Source of the DNA: Kutzneria sp036403095
GTDB taxonomy: Bacteria; Actinomycetota; Actinomycetes; Mycobacteriales; Pseudonocardiaceae
Assembly: GCA_036403095.1 (NCBI GenBank)
Contig: DASWRQ010000251.1
Coordinates: 18,663-82,662, forward strand
Length of the DNA stretch: 64,000 nucleotides
Reading direction: 5' to 3'
Shown here: piece after piece, positions 7,980 through 16,210 of the stretch
How the letters are laid out: every line of letters starts with the position of its first letter
Numbering within the stretch: position 1 is the first letter of the stretch
The notes under the pieces: model-generated
The model's input: only the letters and a program-made list of their open reading frames with translations
Told to the model about the DNA's origin: nothing
Database searches by the model: none
Program-made: the position numbers and the translations under genes

Positions 7980-9478
7980 CCGTCACGGCGGAAAAACTGG
8001 TGAAGGTGTTCCCCGGTGTCCGGGCGCTGGACGAGGCGACGCTGCGGCTGGAGCCGGGCAGCGTGCACGCGCTGCTGGGCGAGAACGGGGCCGGCAAGAG
8101 CACCCTGATCAAGATCATGACGGGCGTGCTGCGGCCGGACGGCGGTCGCATCGTGCTGGCCGACGGCAGCGAGGCGCATTTCGGCGGTCCGCACGACGCC
8201 CAGCGGGCCGGCATCGGCGTGGTGCACCAGGAACGGAACCTGATCCCGGCCTTCTCGGTGGCCGAGAACATCGCGCTTTCCGCGGTGCCGCAACGGTTCG
8301 GCTTCGTGGACCGGAACGCCATGCGCGCGATCGCCCACCGCTGCCTGGACCGGCTCCAGGTCGAGCTGGACGTGGACCGGCCGGTGTCCTCGCTGTCGGT
8401 GGCGCAGATGCAGTTGGTGGAGATCGCCAAGGCGCTGGCCGTGGACACGCAGGTGCTGCTGCTCGACGAGCCGACGGCCTCGCTGACCTCGGACGAGGCC
8501 GACCGGCTGTTCGCGGTGATGCGGGCGCTGCGCGAGCACGGGCACGCGATCGTGCTGGTCAGCCACAAGTTGGACGAGGTCTTCGCCATCGCCGACACCG
8601 TCACGGTTCTCCGCGACGGGCGCAGCGTCGCGCAGGCGCAGCCGCTGTCCGGCTTCGGCCACAACGAGATCGTCGATCTCATGGTCGGCCGGGCCCACGC
8701 GGTGTTGGAGCTGGCCCGCACGCCGGTCGACCGCAACGCCGTGCCGGCGCTGGAACTCGACGGCGTCAGCACCGCCGACGGCCATCGGGACGTGTCGCTG
8801 GCCGTACGCCCGGGTGAGATCGTCGGCCTGTACGGCCTGGTCGGCGCCGGCCGCAGCGAGCTGGCGCGGGCCGTGCTCGGCCTCGACAAGATCACCGCCG
8901 GCACCGTGAAGATCCGCGGCGAGCTGGCCCGGATCCGCGACGTCGGCGAGGCGCTGAGCCGCTACCGGATGGGCTACGTCACCGAGAACCGCAAGGAGGA
9001 AGGCATTTTCCTGGAGCAGCCGATCAGCCGCAACATCGCCGTCACGGTGTGGCGGCGGCTGGCCCGTTTCGGCCTGGTGCGGGCCGCCGACGAGAACTCG
9101 CTGGTCTCGACCTACCAGGAACGCCTGGGCCTGCGGCTTTCCGGGCCGGCGCAGCTGGCCGGGCAGCTCTCCGGCGGCAACCAGCAGAAGGTCAGCCTGG
9201 CCAAGTGGCTGGCCGCCGACTGCGACATCCTCGTCATCGACGAGCCGACCGTCGGCATCGACGTGCGCACCAAGGCCGCCTTCCACGAGCTGATCGTCGG
9301 ACTCGCCGCCGACGGCCTGGCCATTCTGCTCATCTCGTCCGACCTGCCGGAAATGGTGACGCTGGCCGACCGCGTGCTGGTCATGCGCGACCACCAGGTG
9401 GTCGGCGAGGTGGCCAACGACCATCACTATGAGCGCACCTCACAGGCGGTAGGACGGTTACTGCACGCAGTGCCTTAG
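7976..9478 (+). CDS. Sugar ABC transporter ATP-binding protein (RbsA-like, two ATPase domains)
   Basis: 500 residues, the usual length for duplicated sugar-import ATPases. Domain 1 has Walker A GENGAGKST (about 35-43), a degenerate signature LSVAQMQ and Walker B VLLLDEPTAS. Domain 2 has a divergent P-loop GLVGAGRSE (about 288-296), a full signature LSGGNQQK and Walker B ILVIDEPTVGID. One intact and one altered site is normal in the RbsA family. It is the last gene of the five-gene operon 3867-9478. Confidence 0.93.
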   Translation: MTVTAEKLVKVFPGVRALDEATLRLEPGSVHALLGENGAGKSTLIKIMTGVLRPDGGRIVLADGSEAHFGGPHDAQRAGIGVVHQERNLIPAFSVAENIALSAVPQRFGFVDRNAMRAIAHRCLDRLQVELDVDRPVSSLSVAQMQLVEIAKALAVDTQVLLLDEPTASLTSDEADRLFAVMRALREHGHAIVLVSHKLDEVFAIADTVTVLRDGRSVAQAQPLSGFGHNEIVDLMVGRAHAVLELARTPVDRNAVPALELDGVSTADGHRDVSLAVRPGEIVGLYGLVGAGRSELARAVLGLDKITAGTVKIRGELARIRDVGEALSRYRMGYVTENRKEEGIFLEQPISRNIAVTVWRRLARFGLVRAADENSLVSTYQERLGLRLSGPAQLAGQLSGGNQQKVSLAKWLAADCDILVIDEPTVGIDVRTKAAFHELIVGLAADGLAILLISSDLPEMVTLADRVLVMRDHQVVGEVANDHHYERTSQAVGRLLHAVP

Positions 9479-9518
9479 CCGGTCGCACGTAGTCCCCCAG
9501 CCGCCCTGGACGCCGAAT

Positions 9519-9537
9519 TTAACTAAGGCTACCCTCA
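9519..9537 (+). promoter_or_regulatory. Iron box (IdeR/DmdR-like)
   Basis: TTAACTAAGGCTACCCTCA matches the actinobacterial iron-box consensus TTAGGTTAGGCTAACCTAA at 14 of 19 positions. It lies about 70-90 bases upstream of the PepSY gene start, so that gene is probably repressed by an iron-loaded DtxR-type protein. Confidence 0.65.
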
Positions 9538-9576
9538 CTCGGCGGACAAGGGCGGCAGGATTGGGGTGAGGTGTTG

Positions 9577-9609
9577 ATGGCTGGCGCCAAGCGAGGGCGG
9601 GTCCGGTGA
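9577..9609 (+). CDS. Possible 10-codon upstream leader ORF
   Basis: ATG at 9577 opens a frame of ten codons (MAGAKRGRVR) whose TGA at 9607 overlaps the GTG start of the PepSY gene at 9606. A GGTGAGG-like ribosome site precedes it. The tight overlap would allow translation of the membrane protein to depend on translation of the leader. It could also be chance. Confidence 0.3.
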   Translation: MAGAKRGRVR

Positions 9610-10847
9610 CCGCCGGCGACACTCTCACCCGGACCGAGGCGGCGCGGGTGTCCGTGGCGCGCGGCAGCCGGTTTCGCCGCTGGTTGCGCCGGCGGCCGAC
9701 CCGCCGCGCCATGGTCCTCGCGCACCGATGGACTTCGTTGGTGTTGGGCCTTTTCCTCGTCATCGAGACGACCACGGGCGCGATCCTGCTGTACCGATCG
9801 GAGTACTTCCGCGCCACGCACGCCGAGCTGTACCAGCACACCGACAGCGCGAGCCCGATCGGCCTGAGCCAGGCCCGGGACATCGTGCGGCAGGCGCACC
9901 CGGACTTCACGGCGGCCTGGGTGAGCAACGACAACGGCATCCTCGCGGTCGGCGATCCCACCTACAGCTCTGTCTACGCCGTCGATCCCGGCACCGGCCA
10001 CATCAACGGCCACGCCGACATCAACGACGGCTTCATGGGCCTGCTGACCAATCTCCACGACTGCGCGCTGACCTGTCAGACCGAGACCGGCTATGTGGCC
10101 TGGCTGGCCACGCCGATCTTCGGCCAGGCGCTGGGCAACATCCTGTTGGTGATCCTGGGACTGCTGATGATCCTGTTGGCGATCACCGGTGTGATCACCT
10201 GGTGGCCGACCTTCCGCCGGCTGTCGCACGGCTTTCGGGTACGGCTCAAGCGCGGCCGCTTCGCCCGGGACTACGACCTGCACAACGTGATCGGCATCGT
10301 CGCCGTGCCGTTCGTGCTGATGTGGGGCGTCACCGGCGCGGCGTTCGGTATGCCGGCGGTGGAAAACGCCTGGCTGGCCATCACCGGCGGCACCTCGGCC
10401 GACCCCGACCGCTACTCGTTCACCCCTGCCGGCAGAGGCGGTCCCGACATCGGGCTCGACACCGCGGTTTCCTCGGCGCTGCGACGTTATCCGGGCGACG
10501 TCCGCTACGTGAGCCTGCCGGCCGAGAACGCCGACTACTACAGCGTGTCCCTCTCCGGCTCGTACGCTCCCTATGGCGCGCGGGCGTTCTTCGGCGGCGA
10601 CGTCTTCGTGTACGTCGACGCCCGCGACGCCGGCCATTTGTCCGTTGTGGACAGTGGTGTCGGTGAGCCGGCGGCGAACACGTTCTACGAGAAGGTGTTC
10701 GAGCCGGCGCACTTCGGCTGGCTGGTCAACGGCTGGTGGCGGATCATCTGGGTGGTCCTCGGCCTCACCCCGCTGGCCCTCATGATCACCGGCCTGTCGA
10801 CCTGGTTGTTCCGTACCCGGACCAAACGCCGCCGGGCCCGGGCGTGA
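9606..10847 (+). CDS. PepSY-associated transmembrane protein (iron-regulated)
   Basis: 413 residues with the PepSY_TM layout: an Arg-rich cytoplasmic start, helix 1 (AHRWTSLVLGLFLVIETTTG), a large exported loop with a PepSY-like segment (LSQARDIVRQAHPDFTAAWV), helices near 175-200 (ILLVILGLLMILLAITGVIT) and 240-255, and a last helix before a basic tail. Members in iron-regulated loci are thought to act as membrane reductases or helpers in ferric-siderophore handling. The upstream iron box supports that role. It overlaps the following small membrane gene by 4 bases. Confidence 0.85.
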   Translation: MTAGDTLTRTEAARVSVARGSRFRRWLRRRPTRRAMVLAHRWTSLVLGLFLVIETTTGAILLYRSEYFRATHAELYQHTDSASPIGLSQARDIVRQAHPDFTAAWVSNDNGILAVGDPTYSSVYAVDPGTGHINGHADINDGFMGLLTNLHDCALTCQTETGYVAWLATPIFGQALGNILLVILGLLMILLAITGVITWWPTFRRLSHGFRVRLKRGRFARDYDLHNVIGIVAVPFVLMWGVTGAAFGMPAVENAWLAITGGTSADPDRYSFTPAGRGGPDIGLDTAVSSALRRYPGDVRYVSLPAENADYYSVSLSGSYAPYGARAFFGGDVFVYVDARDAGHLSVVDSGVGEPAANTFYEKVFEPAHFGWLVNGWWRIIWVVLGLTPLALMITGLSTWLFRTRTKRRRARA

Positions 10848-11191
10848 TCGAGCCGCTGGCCTTCGCCACCACCGCCGCCTGTGCACTGCTGGCGTTGGCC
10901 TGCCTGATCTTCGCGGCCCGGTATCGTTTCCAGTACATGGTGCCGTACCTGGTCGGCGTCGAGCTGGCGCTGCTCGTGCAGACGGTGGCCATCATCATCG
11001 CGCGCAGCGGCGGCTATCAACCGCGGGCGTCGGGCGAGAACTGGGCGTACGTGGTGACGGCGCTGCTGACGCTGCCGCTGCTGGCCCCGCTGGCCCGCCG
11101 TCCGCGCTGGTGGTCGGCGGTGATCCTCGCCGTGGCGCTGGCGGTGCTGGCGGTCGTGGTCGTCAGGCTACAGACGACGTGGCGGCACTGA
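10844..11191 (+). CDS. Small four-helix membrane protein
   Basis: 115 residues, starting at a GTG whose last two bases lie in the stop of the PepSY gene (GTGA). It has four hydrophobic helices (IEPLAFATTAACALLALACL, MVPYLVGVELALLVQTVAII, VVTALLTLPLLAPLA, AVILAVALAVLAVVVV) and short charged loops. I do not recognise the family. The overlap suggests a subunit or partner of the PepSY protein. Its last 29 bases overlap the end of the opposing acyltransferase gene. Confidence 0.75.
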   Translation: MIEPLAFATTAACALLALACLIFAARYRFQYMVPYLVGVELALLVQTVAIIIARSGGYQPRASGENWAYVVTALLTLPLLAPLARRPRWWSAVILAVALAVLAVVVVRLQTTWRH

Positions 11192-12257
11192 CGCGCCTCG
11201 GCCGGGTCAGGAACCGCCGGCAGGGCGTCTCCACGTACTCGTGCAGCGCCCACGCCAACCCCAGTGACACGACAAAAATGCCGGCCACCACGAACAGTTC
11301 GGCGGTGCTGTGCAGCCGCACCAAGCCGGGCGCGGCCCGCCGGACCACGCGGATCACCAGCAGGTGGGCCATGTAGAAGGCGAACGAGAGCTCGCCGAGC
11401 CGGACCATCGTCGGCGACCGCCAGAACGACTGCTCGTTGCGCAGGTCGGCCACCGCGGCGGCCGGGATGAGCACGCCGAAGCCGATGATCGTCGCGACCG
11501 AGAAGGCGTACTGGCCGGGCCACACCGGCACCAGGAAGTAGCTGACCAGCATCACCCCGACCGCGATCTCCAGCCGCGGGCCACGCCACGCCTGCAGCGC
11601 GACGAGCCGGGCCAGGGCCACGCCGAGCGTGAACTCGCCGAGCCGCGCGGCCGGGAACGCCTGGAGCCAGTGCACCGGATACTCGCCCTGCACGTAGGCC
11701 GGCAGGACCACCAGGCCCACGCTGACCAGTGCGAACACCCACGCGCCGCGGGCCGAGAGCCGTCGCGCCAGCGCGCCCCAGACCGGGAACGTCAGGTAGA
11801 AGAACGCCTCGCAGGCCAGCGTCCAGCTGACCGTGTTGAGCGACTGCTGCTGGCCCGGGAGCCACGAGTGGATCAGGAACAGGTTGGCCAGAAAGCTGCC
11901 CAGGTCCGGCACGGCATAGAAGTTGTCCGGCCGAACGAGCTGTCCGAGGGTCGCGCCGAGCAGCACCGCCAGCAGGGCCGTGACGATGTGCACCGGGTAG
12001 ATCCGGGCCAGCCGGCGCCGCCAGAACCGCAACGGGCTGTCACCGGGCCGGACCGACCACATCAGCACGAAACCCGACAGCACGAAGAAGAACGAGACCC
12101 CGATCTCCCCCGCGCCGAACAGCAGCGACGCCACCTTCGAGCCGGCGCTGGCCGGATCGAGCATCGAGGTGACGACGATGTGCAGGCAGAACACCATGAA
12201 CGCGGCGGCCCAGCGCATTCCGGTCAGTGACGGCAGGTCGGCACGGGTGACGGTCAC
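11163..12257 (-). CDS. Acyltransferase 3 family membrane protein (OafA/YrhL-like)
   Basis: About 364 residues with ten or so membrane helices. The opening LPSLTGMRWAAAFMVFCLHI is the hallmark of the family, with the conserved His in helix 1. GVSFFFVLSGFVLMW and RFWRRRLARIYPVHI follow, then VSWTLACEAFFYL. These proteins transfer acyl groups to sugars or other envelope molecules across the membrane. I prefer GTG 12257 because it lies just before the conserved helix, though an ATG at 12311 is in frame and neither has a strong ribosome site. The substrate cannot be inferred; no glycan genes are adjacent. Confidence 0.87.
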   Translation of the reverse strand: MTVTRADLPSLTGMRWAAAFMVFCLHIVVTSMLDPASAGSKVASLLFGAGEIGVSFFFVLSGFVLMWSVRPGDSPLRFWRRRLARIYPVHIVTALLAVLLGATLGQLVRPDNFYAVPDLGSFLANLFLIHSWLPGQQQSLNTVSWTLACEAFFYLTFPVWGALARRLSARGAWVFALVSVGLVVLPAYVQGEYPVHWLQAFPAARLGEFTLGVALARLVALQAWRGPRLEIAVGVMLVSYFLVPVWPGQYAFSVATIIGFGVLIPAAAVADLRNEQSFWRSPTMVRLGELSFAFYMAHLLVIRVVRRAAPGLVRLHSTAELFVVAGIFVVSLGLAWALHEYVETPCRRFLTRPRRVSAATSSVA

Positions 12258-12384
12258 GGGAAGACATACGCCTCTCGATCGGGTGACGGTTCGCCCGCCA
12301 ACATACGTCACCTCTCCGATGACTCCTCACGCGCTGTGCGCGACTGTTGAACTCCCGGTGTCCCCGCGATGAACGGATCCAGTC

Positions 12385-12960
12385 ATGACGCACCTTCCAG
12401 CGACAGCCCATAGTCAGCACGAGACCCATGACAGCTGGAACCTCATCGCCCGCGGGGAGACGCCGACACAGCGGCTGGACCGCAACTACGCCGAGCTGCT
12501 GCAGGAGATCCGGGTGGCGCAGACGGGCGTGCAGCTGCTGCTGGCCTTCCTGCTGTCGCTGGCCTTCACGCCGAAGTTCGGGTCGTTGGGCGAGTTCGAC
12601 CGGGGCGCGTTCGTGGCCAGCCTGGTGCTCGGCGCGGCGGCTACGGCGCTGCTGATCGCGCCCGCCCCCGTGCACCGGCTGGTGTTCCAGCACCGACTCA
12701 AGCGGCAGCTCGTCCACCTGACCAGCGGCCTGGCCCTGTCCGGGCTGGTGCTGCTGATGCTGTCGCTGGCCTCGGCGTTGATGCTGATCCTGGATGTGGT
12801 GCTGGGCAAGGAGTGGGCCGGCATGCTCACCGCCGGCATCGTCAGCTGGTTCTCGCTGTGGTGGTACGTCGTGCCGCTGTGGCTGCGCTGGCGGCGGGGG
12901 CAGTCACCCAGGATGCGTCGCCGGGCCGTGCACACGGCCCAGTTGCCGCGGCAGCGTTGA
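12385..12960 (+). CDS. DUF6328 family membrane protein
   Basis: 191 residues: a hydrophilic N-terminus with ETPTQRLDRNYAELLQEIRV and AQTGVQLLLAFLLSLAFTP, then four membrane helices and a basic C-terminus. The ETPxxRxDRNxxELLQELRV opening is typical of this actinobacterial family of unknown function. Divergent from the acyltransferase. Confidence 0.8.
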   Translation: MTHLPATAHSQHETHDSWNLIARGETPTQRLDRNYAELLQEIRVAQTGVQLLLAFLLSLAFTPKFGSLGEFDRGAFVASLVLGAAATALLIAPAPVHRLVFQHRLKRQLVHLTSGLALSGLVLLMLSLASALMLILDVVLGKEWAGMLTAGIVSWFSLWWYVVPLWLRWRRGQSPRMRRRAVHTAQLPRQR

Positions 12961-13091
12961 AGCCGGCGCCCTTGTCGACCATCTGAATCCGCCGGCTCTG
13001 ACGCCCCGAATCGCGCGGCGGCCGAGTGGCGCGGCCTCGACTCGCGCGATGTCCGGGCCGGCGGAGCCGCCGCCGGCCGGGCCCTCCTCAG

Positions 13092-13214
13092 GCCCGGCCG
13101 GCGCGGCCTTTCCCTACGTCAACCCGATGCGGCGTGCCGCAGACTCGCATCGCGCGCCCGGCCGGCGCGGCCTTTCCCTACGTCTCAACCGGATGCGGCC
13201 TGCCGCAGGCTCGC
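13092..13214. repeat. Direct repeat of the LuxR-type gene's 3' end
   Basis: Bases 13092-13148 and 13156-13214 are near-identical copies (GCCCGGCCGGCGCGGCC, then TTTCCCTACGTC, then the coding tail). The second copy contains the last codons and stop of the LuxR-type gene; the first encodes the same tail (ASLRHAASG then stop) beyond the real stop. A shorter trace of the preceding coding sequence (CGCGCGATGTCCG) sits near 13044. The gap 12961-13184 therefore holds decayed duplications of the gene end and no gene of its own. Confidence 0.75.
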
Positions 13215-15875
13215 CTCCCGCGCGATGTCCGTGCGGGTGCGGACCTGGAGCTTGGCCAGGATGTGCGAGACGTGCGTGGTCACCGTGCGCCTCGACACGA
13301 ACAACCGCTCGGCGATCTGCGGGTTGGACAGTCCGGCCACCACCAGCTGGGCCACCGTGGCCTCGGCCGGCGTGAGGCTGTCCCAGCCGGTCTTGGCCCG
13401 ACGGTGCTTGACCTTCGGGCCGCGCCGCAGGCCCAGCCCGCGCAGCATCGACTGGGCCCGGGCCAGCTGCCACTCGGCGCCCAGCTCCGCGTACAGGTCC
13501 AGGGCCCGCGACGCCGCCGCCCGGGCCGAGCTCGACTGTCCGTTGTGGACGAACGCGACGGCGGCGGCCTCCAGGGCCAGCGCCCGGGCCAGCGGCCGGC
13601 CGCACTCGCGATAGGCGGTGGCCGCGCGCAGCAGCTCCTCGCCGTCCCCCTCGACCAGCCCCCGGCAGTACGCCGCGGCCCCGATCCGGTGCCCCACCAC
13701 GGAATCCGCCGCCATGTCGACGACCTTCCCGGTGATCTCCCTGGCGGTGCCCAGGTCGCCGACCGCGACCGCGAGCCGAACGACCTCCGGCAGCACGTCG
13801 TCGAAGTCGACCGAGTCGCGCAGCGCGGCCAGCGCCTCGTCCAGCCGGCCGGCCTGCTCGTGCACCAGGCTGGTGACCAGCGCCATGTGCAGCACCGGCC
13901 GGCCACCCACCTGCGCCGCCCGCACGACGGCCAGATGCCGTTGCGCGGCAGCGTGATCACCGCGGTGCAGCTTGACCAACGCGGCGATGCTGTGGTCGGA
14001 CGCCGCCACCACCGGGTTCCTGAGCTCGTCGGCCAGCAGATCGACGTCCACCAGCGCCTCGTCCCAGCGGCCCGAGTCGTACGACATCTGCACGAGGGCA
14101 CTCTGCGCCTGGGCCAGCCGCACGGTGTTGCCGACGTGCTCGGCCAGCTGCCGCACGTCCTGCGCGGCGGCCACCGCCTCGTCACAGCGGTCGACGCCAC
14201 CGAGCGCCACCGCGCGGTTGATCCGCAGCAGCAGGCTGAGCTCGGCGGTCGCGCCGTCGCGGCCGATCACCCGTACGGCGTGGTCCAGCAGGTCCAGCGC
14301 GCCGGCCATGTTGCCGCGCAGGATGAGCACGATGCTGCGCACGTGCAACGACCAGCCGACCGCCCACTCGTCGGCCGGCGCGGCATCGGCGGCGTCCAGC
14401 GCGGCCTTTTCGGCGGCGTCGGAATCGCCGAGATTCCAGTGCGCCCGCGCGGTGAGCACGAGCAGTCGGGCGCGCGCCCGGCCGGTGGTGCCCGGATCGG
14501 AGAGCGCGCGGTCCAGCTCGACCAGCGACTGGGCGACATGGCCGCTCATACTGCGGCACTGCAGGAGAATGTGGTGCAGCCACACGATCTGCACGGCGTC
14601 CGCGGACAGCTCGAGCGCCCGGGTGGCGACCTGCTCGGCCTCGTCGAAGTCGCCGGTGCGGTAGAGCGCGTCGGCGAACCGGCTGGCCAGCGACAGCCGC
14701 CGGGCGTCCCACCGCGGCGTGGCCAGCACCCGGCGGAACAGGTCGACCGCGGCCGACGGCGACTGGCCGACGAGCGCGCCGGCGTTGTCGCACAACCAGT
14801 CCACGGTCCACTCGTCGGCGCCGGAGGCCACCAGCAGCTGCTTGGCCACGCGTTCGACCGGGGCGCCCGAGCCGTCGAGCAGTCGGGCCGCGTCCAGGTG
14901 CCAGGCCGTCCGCACCGGCGGCGACATGCGTTCGTACAAGGCGGATCGCACCAACGCGTGTCGAAACGACAGGCCGTCACCGGCCTCGACCAGCACGCCG
15001 GCCGTGGCCGCCTGATCCAGCGCCGGCAGCAGCTCGGCGACCGAGCGGCCGAGCACAACGCCGAGATCGGCCACGGAGAACACGACCCCGATCAGCGTCG
15101 CGGCCCGCAGCACGTGTCGGGTCTGTTCCGACAGGAAGTCCAGCCGGTGGTCGATCGCGGCGGCCAGCGAGCCCGGCCGGGCCGCGCCACCGGCCAAAGC
15201 GCTGACGAGTTCCGTTGTGTACAAAGGGTTTCCGGCCGCGTCCTCGGCCTGCCGAAGCAGTTCGTCGGTCGGCCGGGCGCCGACCAGCCGAGCCACCAGC
15301 TCGCCGATCGCGTCGGCCGGCAGCGGGCCCAGGCCGATCTGGCCGTCGGGCCCGAGCTGCCGCCACAGCGCGGACAGGTCGTCCCGCACCGGGACCGGCC
15401 GCAGCGTGCCGATCAGCAGCAGCGGCAGCTGGTTCACGAGCTTGAGCAGTCGGCTGAACACCGCGACCGTGACCTTGTCGGCCCACTGGAGGTCGTCGAT
15501 CGCCAGCACCACCGGCCCGTCGGCGCACAGCTCCTCGACCATGCCCAGCACGCGCTCCGCCGCGACGGCAGTGGGATCGAGCACGGTCGGCACCTCGCCG
15601 CGCAGCAGCCGCAGCACCGATCGGCCGTCGTCGGACCGCTCCGCGCGCAGGGCCTCCAGCAGCGGCAGCAGGGGCAGCAGCCGGCCGAGTTCGTCGCCCG
15701 CGCCCCAGTGCACGCGGCAGCCGTTGTCCAGCGCCGCGTCACACACCGTGCGCAGCAGCATGGTCTTGCCGATGCCGGGTTCGCCGTCGATCAGCGCCGC
15801 GCCGCCCCGGCCACCGGCGAGGCCATGAACCCGGGCGGTGAGCCGGGCAAGCTCACGGCCGCGCCCGATCAGCAT
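13185..15875 (-). CDS. LuxR-family regulator with N-terminal ATPase (LAL type)
   Basis: 896 residues. The N-terminus MLIGRGRELARL leads into Walker A GEPGIGKT (31-38) and Walker B VVLAIDDLQWAD. A long helical TPR-like middle follows. The C-terminus is a LuxR helix-turn-helix (LTPAEATVAQLVVAGLSNPQ, then RRTVTTHVSHILAKL). LAL proteins are large activators of catabolic or secondary-metabolite genes, gated by ATP and ligand. The gene is divergent from a gene for a 42-residue secreted peptide, 197 bases away across an AT-richer gap. ATG 15875 was chosen because it opens directly into the conserved IGRxxEL motif. Confidence 0.9.
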   Translation of the reverse strand: MLIGRGRELARLTARVHGLAGGRGGAALIDGEPGIGKTMLLRTVCDAALDNGCRVHWGAGDELGRLLPLLPLLEALRAERSDDGRSVLRLLRGEVPTVLDPTAVAAERVLGMVEELCADGPVVLAIDDLQWADKVTVAVFSRLLKLVNQLPLLLIGTLRPVPVRDDLSALWRQLGPDGQIGLGPLPADAIGELVARLVGARPTDELLRQAEDAAGNPLYTTELVSALAGGAARPGSLAAAIDHRLDFLSEQTRHVLRAATLIGVVFSVADLGVVLGRSVAELLPALDQAATAGVLVEAGDGLSFRHALVRSALYERMSPPVRTAWHLDAARLLDGSGAPVERVAKQLLVASGADEWTVDWLCDNAGALVGQSPSAAVDLFRRVLATPRWDARRLSLASRFADALYRTGDFDEAEQVATRALELSADAVQIVWLHHILLQCRSMSGHVAQSLVELDRALSDPGTTGRARARLLVLTARAHWNLGDSDAAEKAALDAADAAPADEWAVGWSLHVRSIVLILRGNMAGALDLLDHAVRVIGRDGATAELSLLLRINRAVALGGVDRCDEAVAAAQDVRQLAEHVGNTVRLAQAQSALVQMSYDSGRWDEALVDVDLLADELRNPVVAASDHSIAALVKLHRGDHAAAQRHLAVVRAAQVGGRPVLHMALVTSLVHEQAGRLDEALAALRDSVDFDDVLPEVVRLAVAVGDLGTAREITGKVVDMAADSVVGHRIGAAAYCRGLVEGDGEELLRAATAYRECGRPLARALALEAAAVAFVHNGQSSSARAAASRALDLYAELGAEWQLARAQSMLRGLGLRRGPKVKHRRAKTGWDSLTPAEATVAQLVVAGLSNPQIAERLFVSRRTVTTHVSHILAKLQVRTRTDIAREASLRQAASG

Positions 15876-15904
15876 GCGCGTCAGAATACAACAAAAACGG
15901 GAGC

Positions 15905-15976
15905 TGAACAAGACATTTCATTCATTCGAACCATTAGAGGTGAACACCGGAAGACACAATTGCTGCTTACTGTTCA
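15905..15976. promoter_or_regulatory. Three TGAACA half-sites between the LAL regulator and the peptide gene
   Basis: TGAACA occurs at 15905 and 15941 (36 bp apart) and as TGTTCA at 15971. The region is notably AT-rich for this genome and must hold both divergent promoters. The spacing suggests regulator half-sites, most simply for the LAL protein itself. Short motif, so chance cannot be excluded. Confidence 0.35.
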
Positions 15977-16071
15977 TTCACCGCTGGTCCGAGTGTCATA
16001 CGTCGACTGCCACCCTGGGTGTCGAATCGCGCACCACCTGTGTACTGATGCGAAGTCATCACGGAGGAACA

Positions 16072-16200
16072 ATGCGCTTCACCATGGCCGTCGTGGCGAT
16101 CGCACTCGCCATTTTCGCTGGTGCCGGGGCTGTCGCCGGCGCCGTCACGCCGCAGACGAACAGTTCCGCGGCCCCCGCCATCGGCATGCCCTACGACTAG
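16072..16200 (+). CDS. 42-residue secreted peptide precursor
   Basis: ATG 16072 follows a strong ribosome site (GGAGG, 5 bases upstream). The product starts with MRF and a hydrophobic core (MAVVAIALAIFAGAGAVAG), a signal-peptide layout with a plausible AGA cleavage site, leaving VTPQTNSSAAPAIGMPYD (18 residues). There are no cysteines, so it is not a lasso/lantibiotic-like core by composition. The divergent LAL regulator makes a peptide signal or a small target of that regulator the simplest ideas. I do not recognise a family. Confidence 0.65.
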   Translation: MRFTMAVVAIALAIFAGAGAVAGAVTPQTNSSAAPAIGMPYD

Positions 16201-16210
16201 CCGGCCTATT

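Noticed and set aside
13092..13214. CRISPR-like pair of repeats
   Set aside because: Only two copies with a 7-base gap, no cas genes, and one copy is part of a coding sequence.
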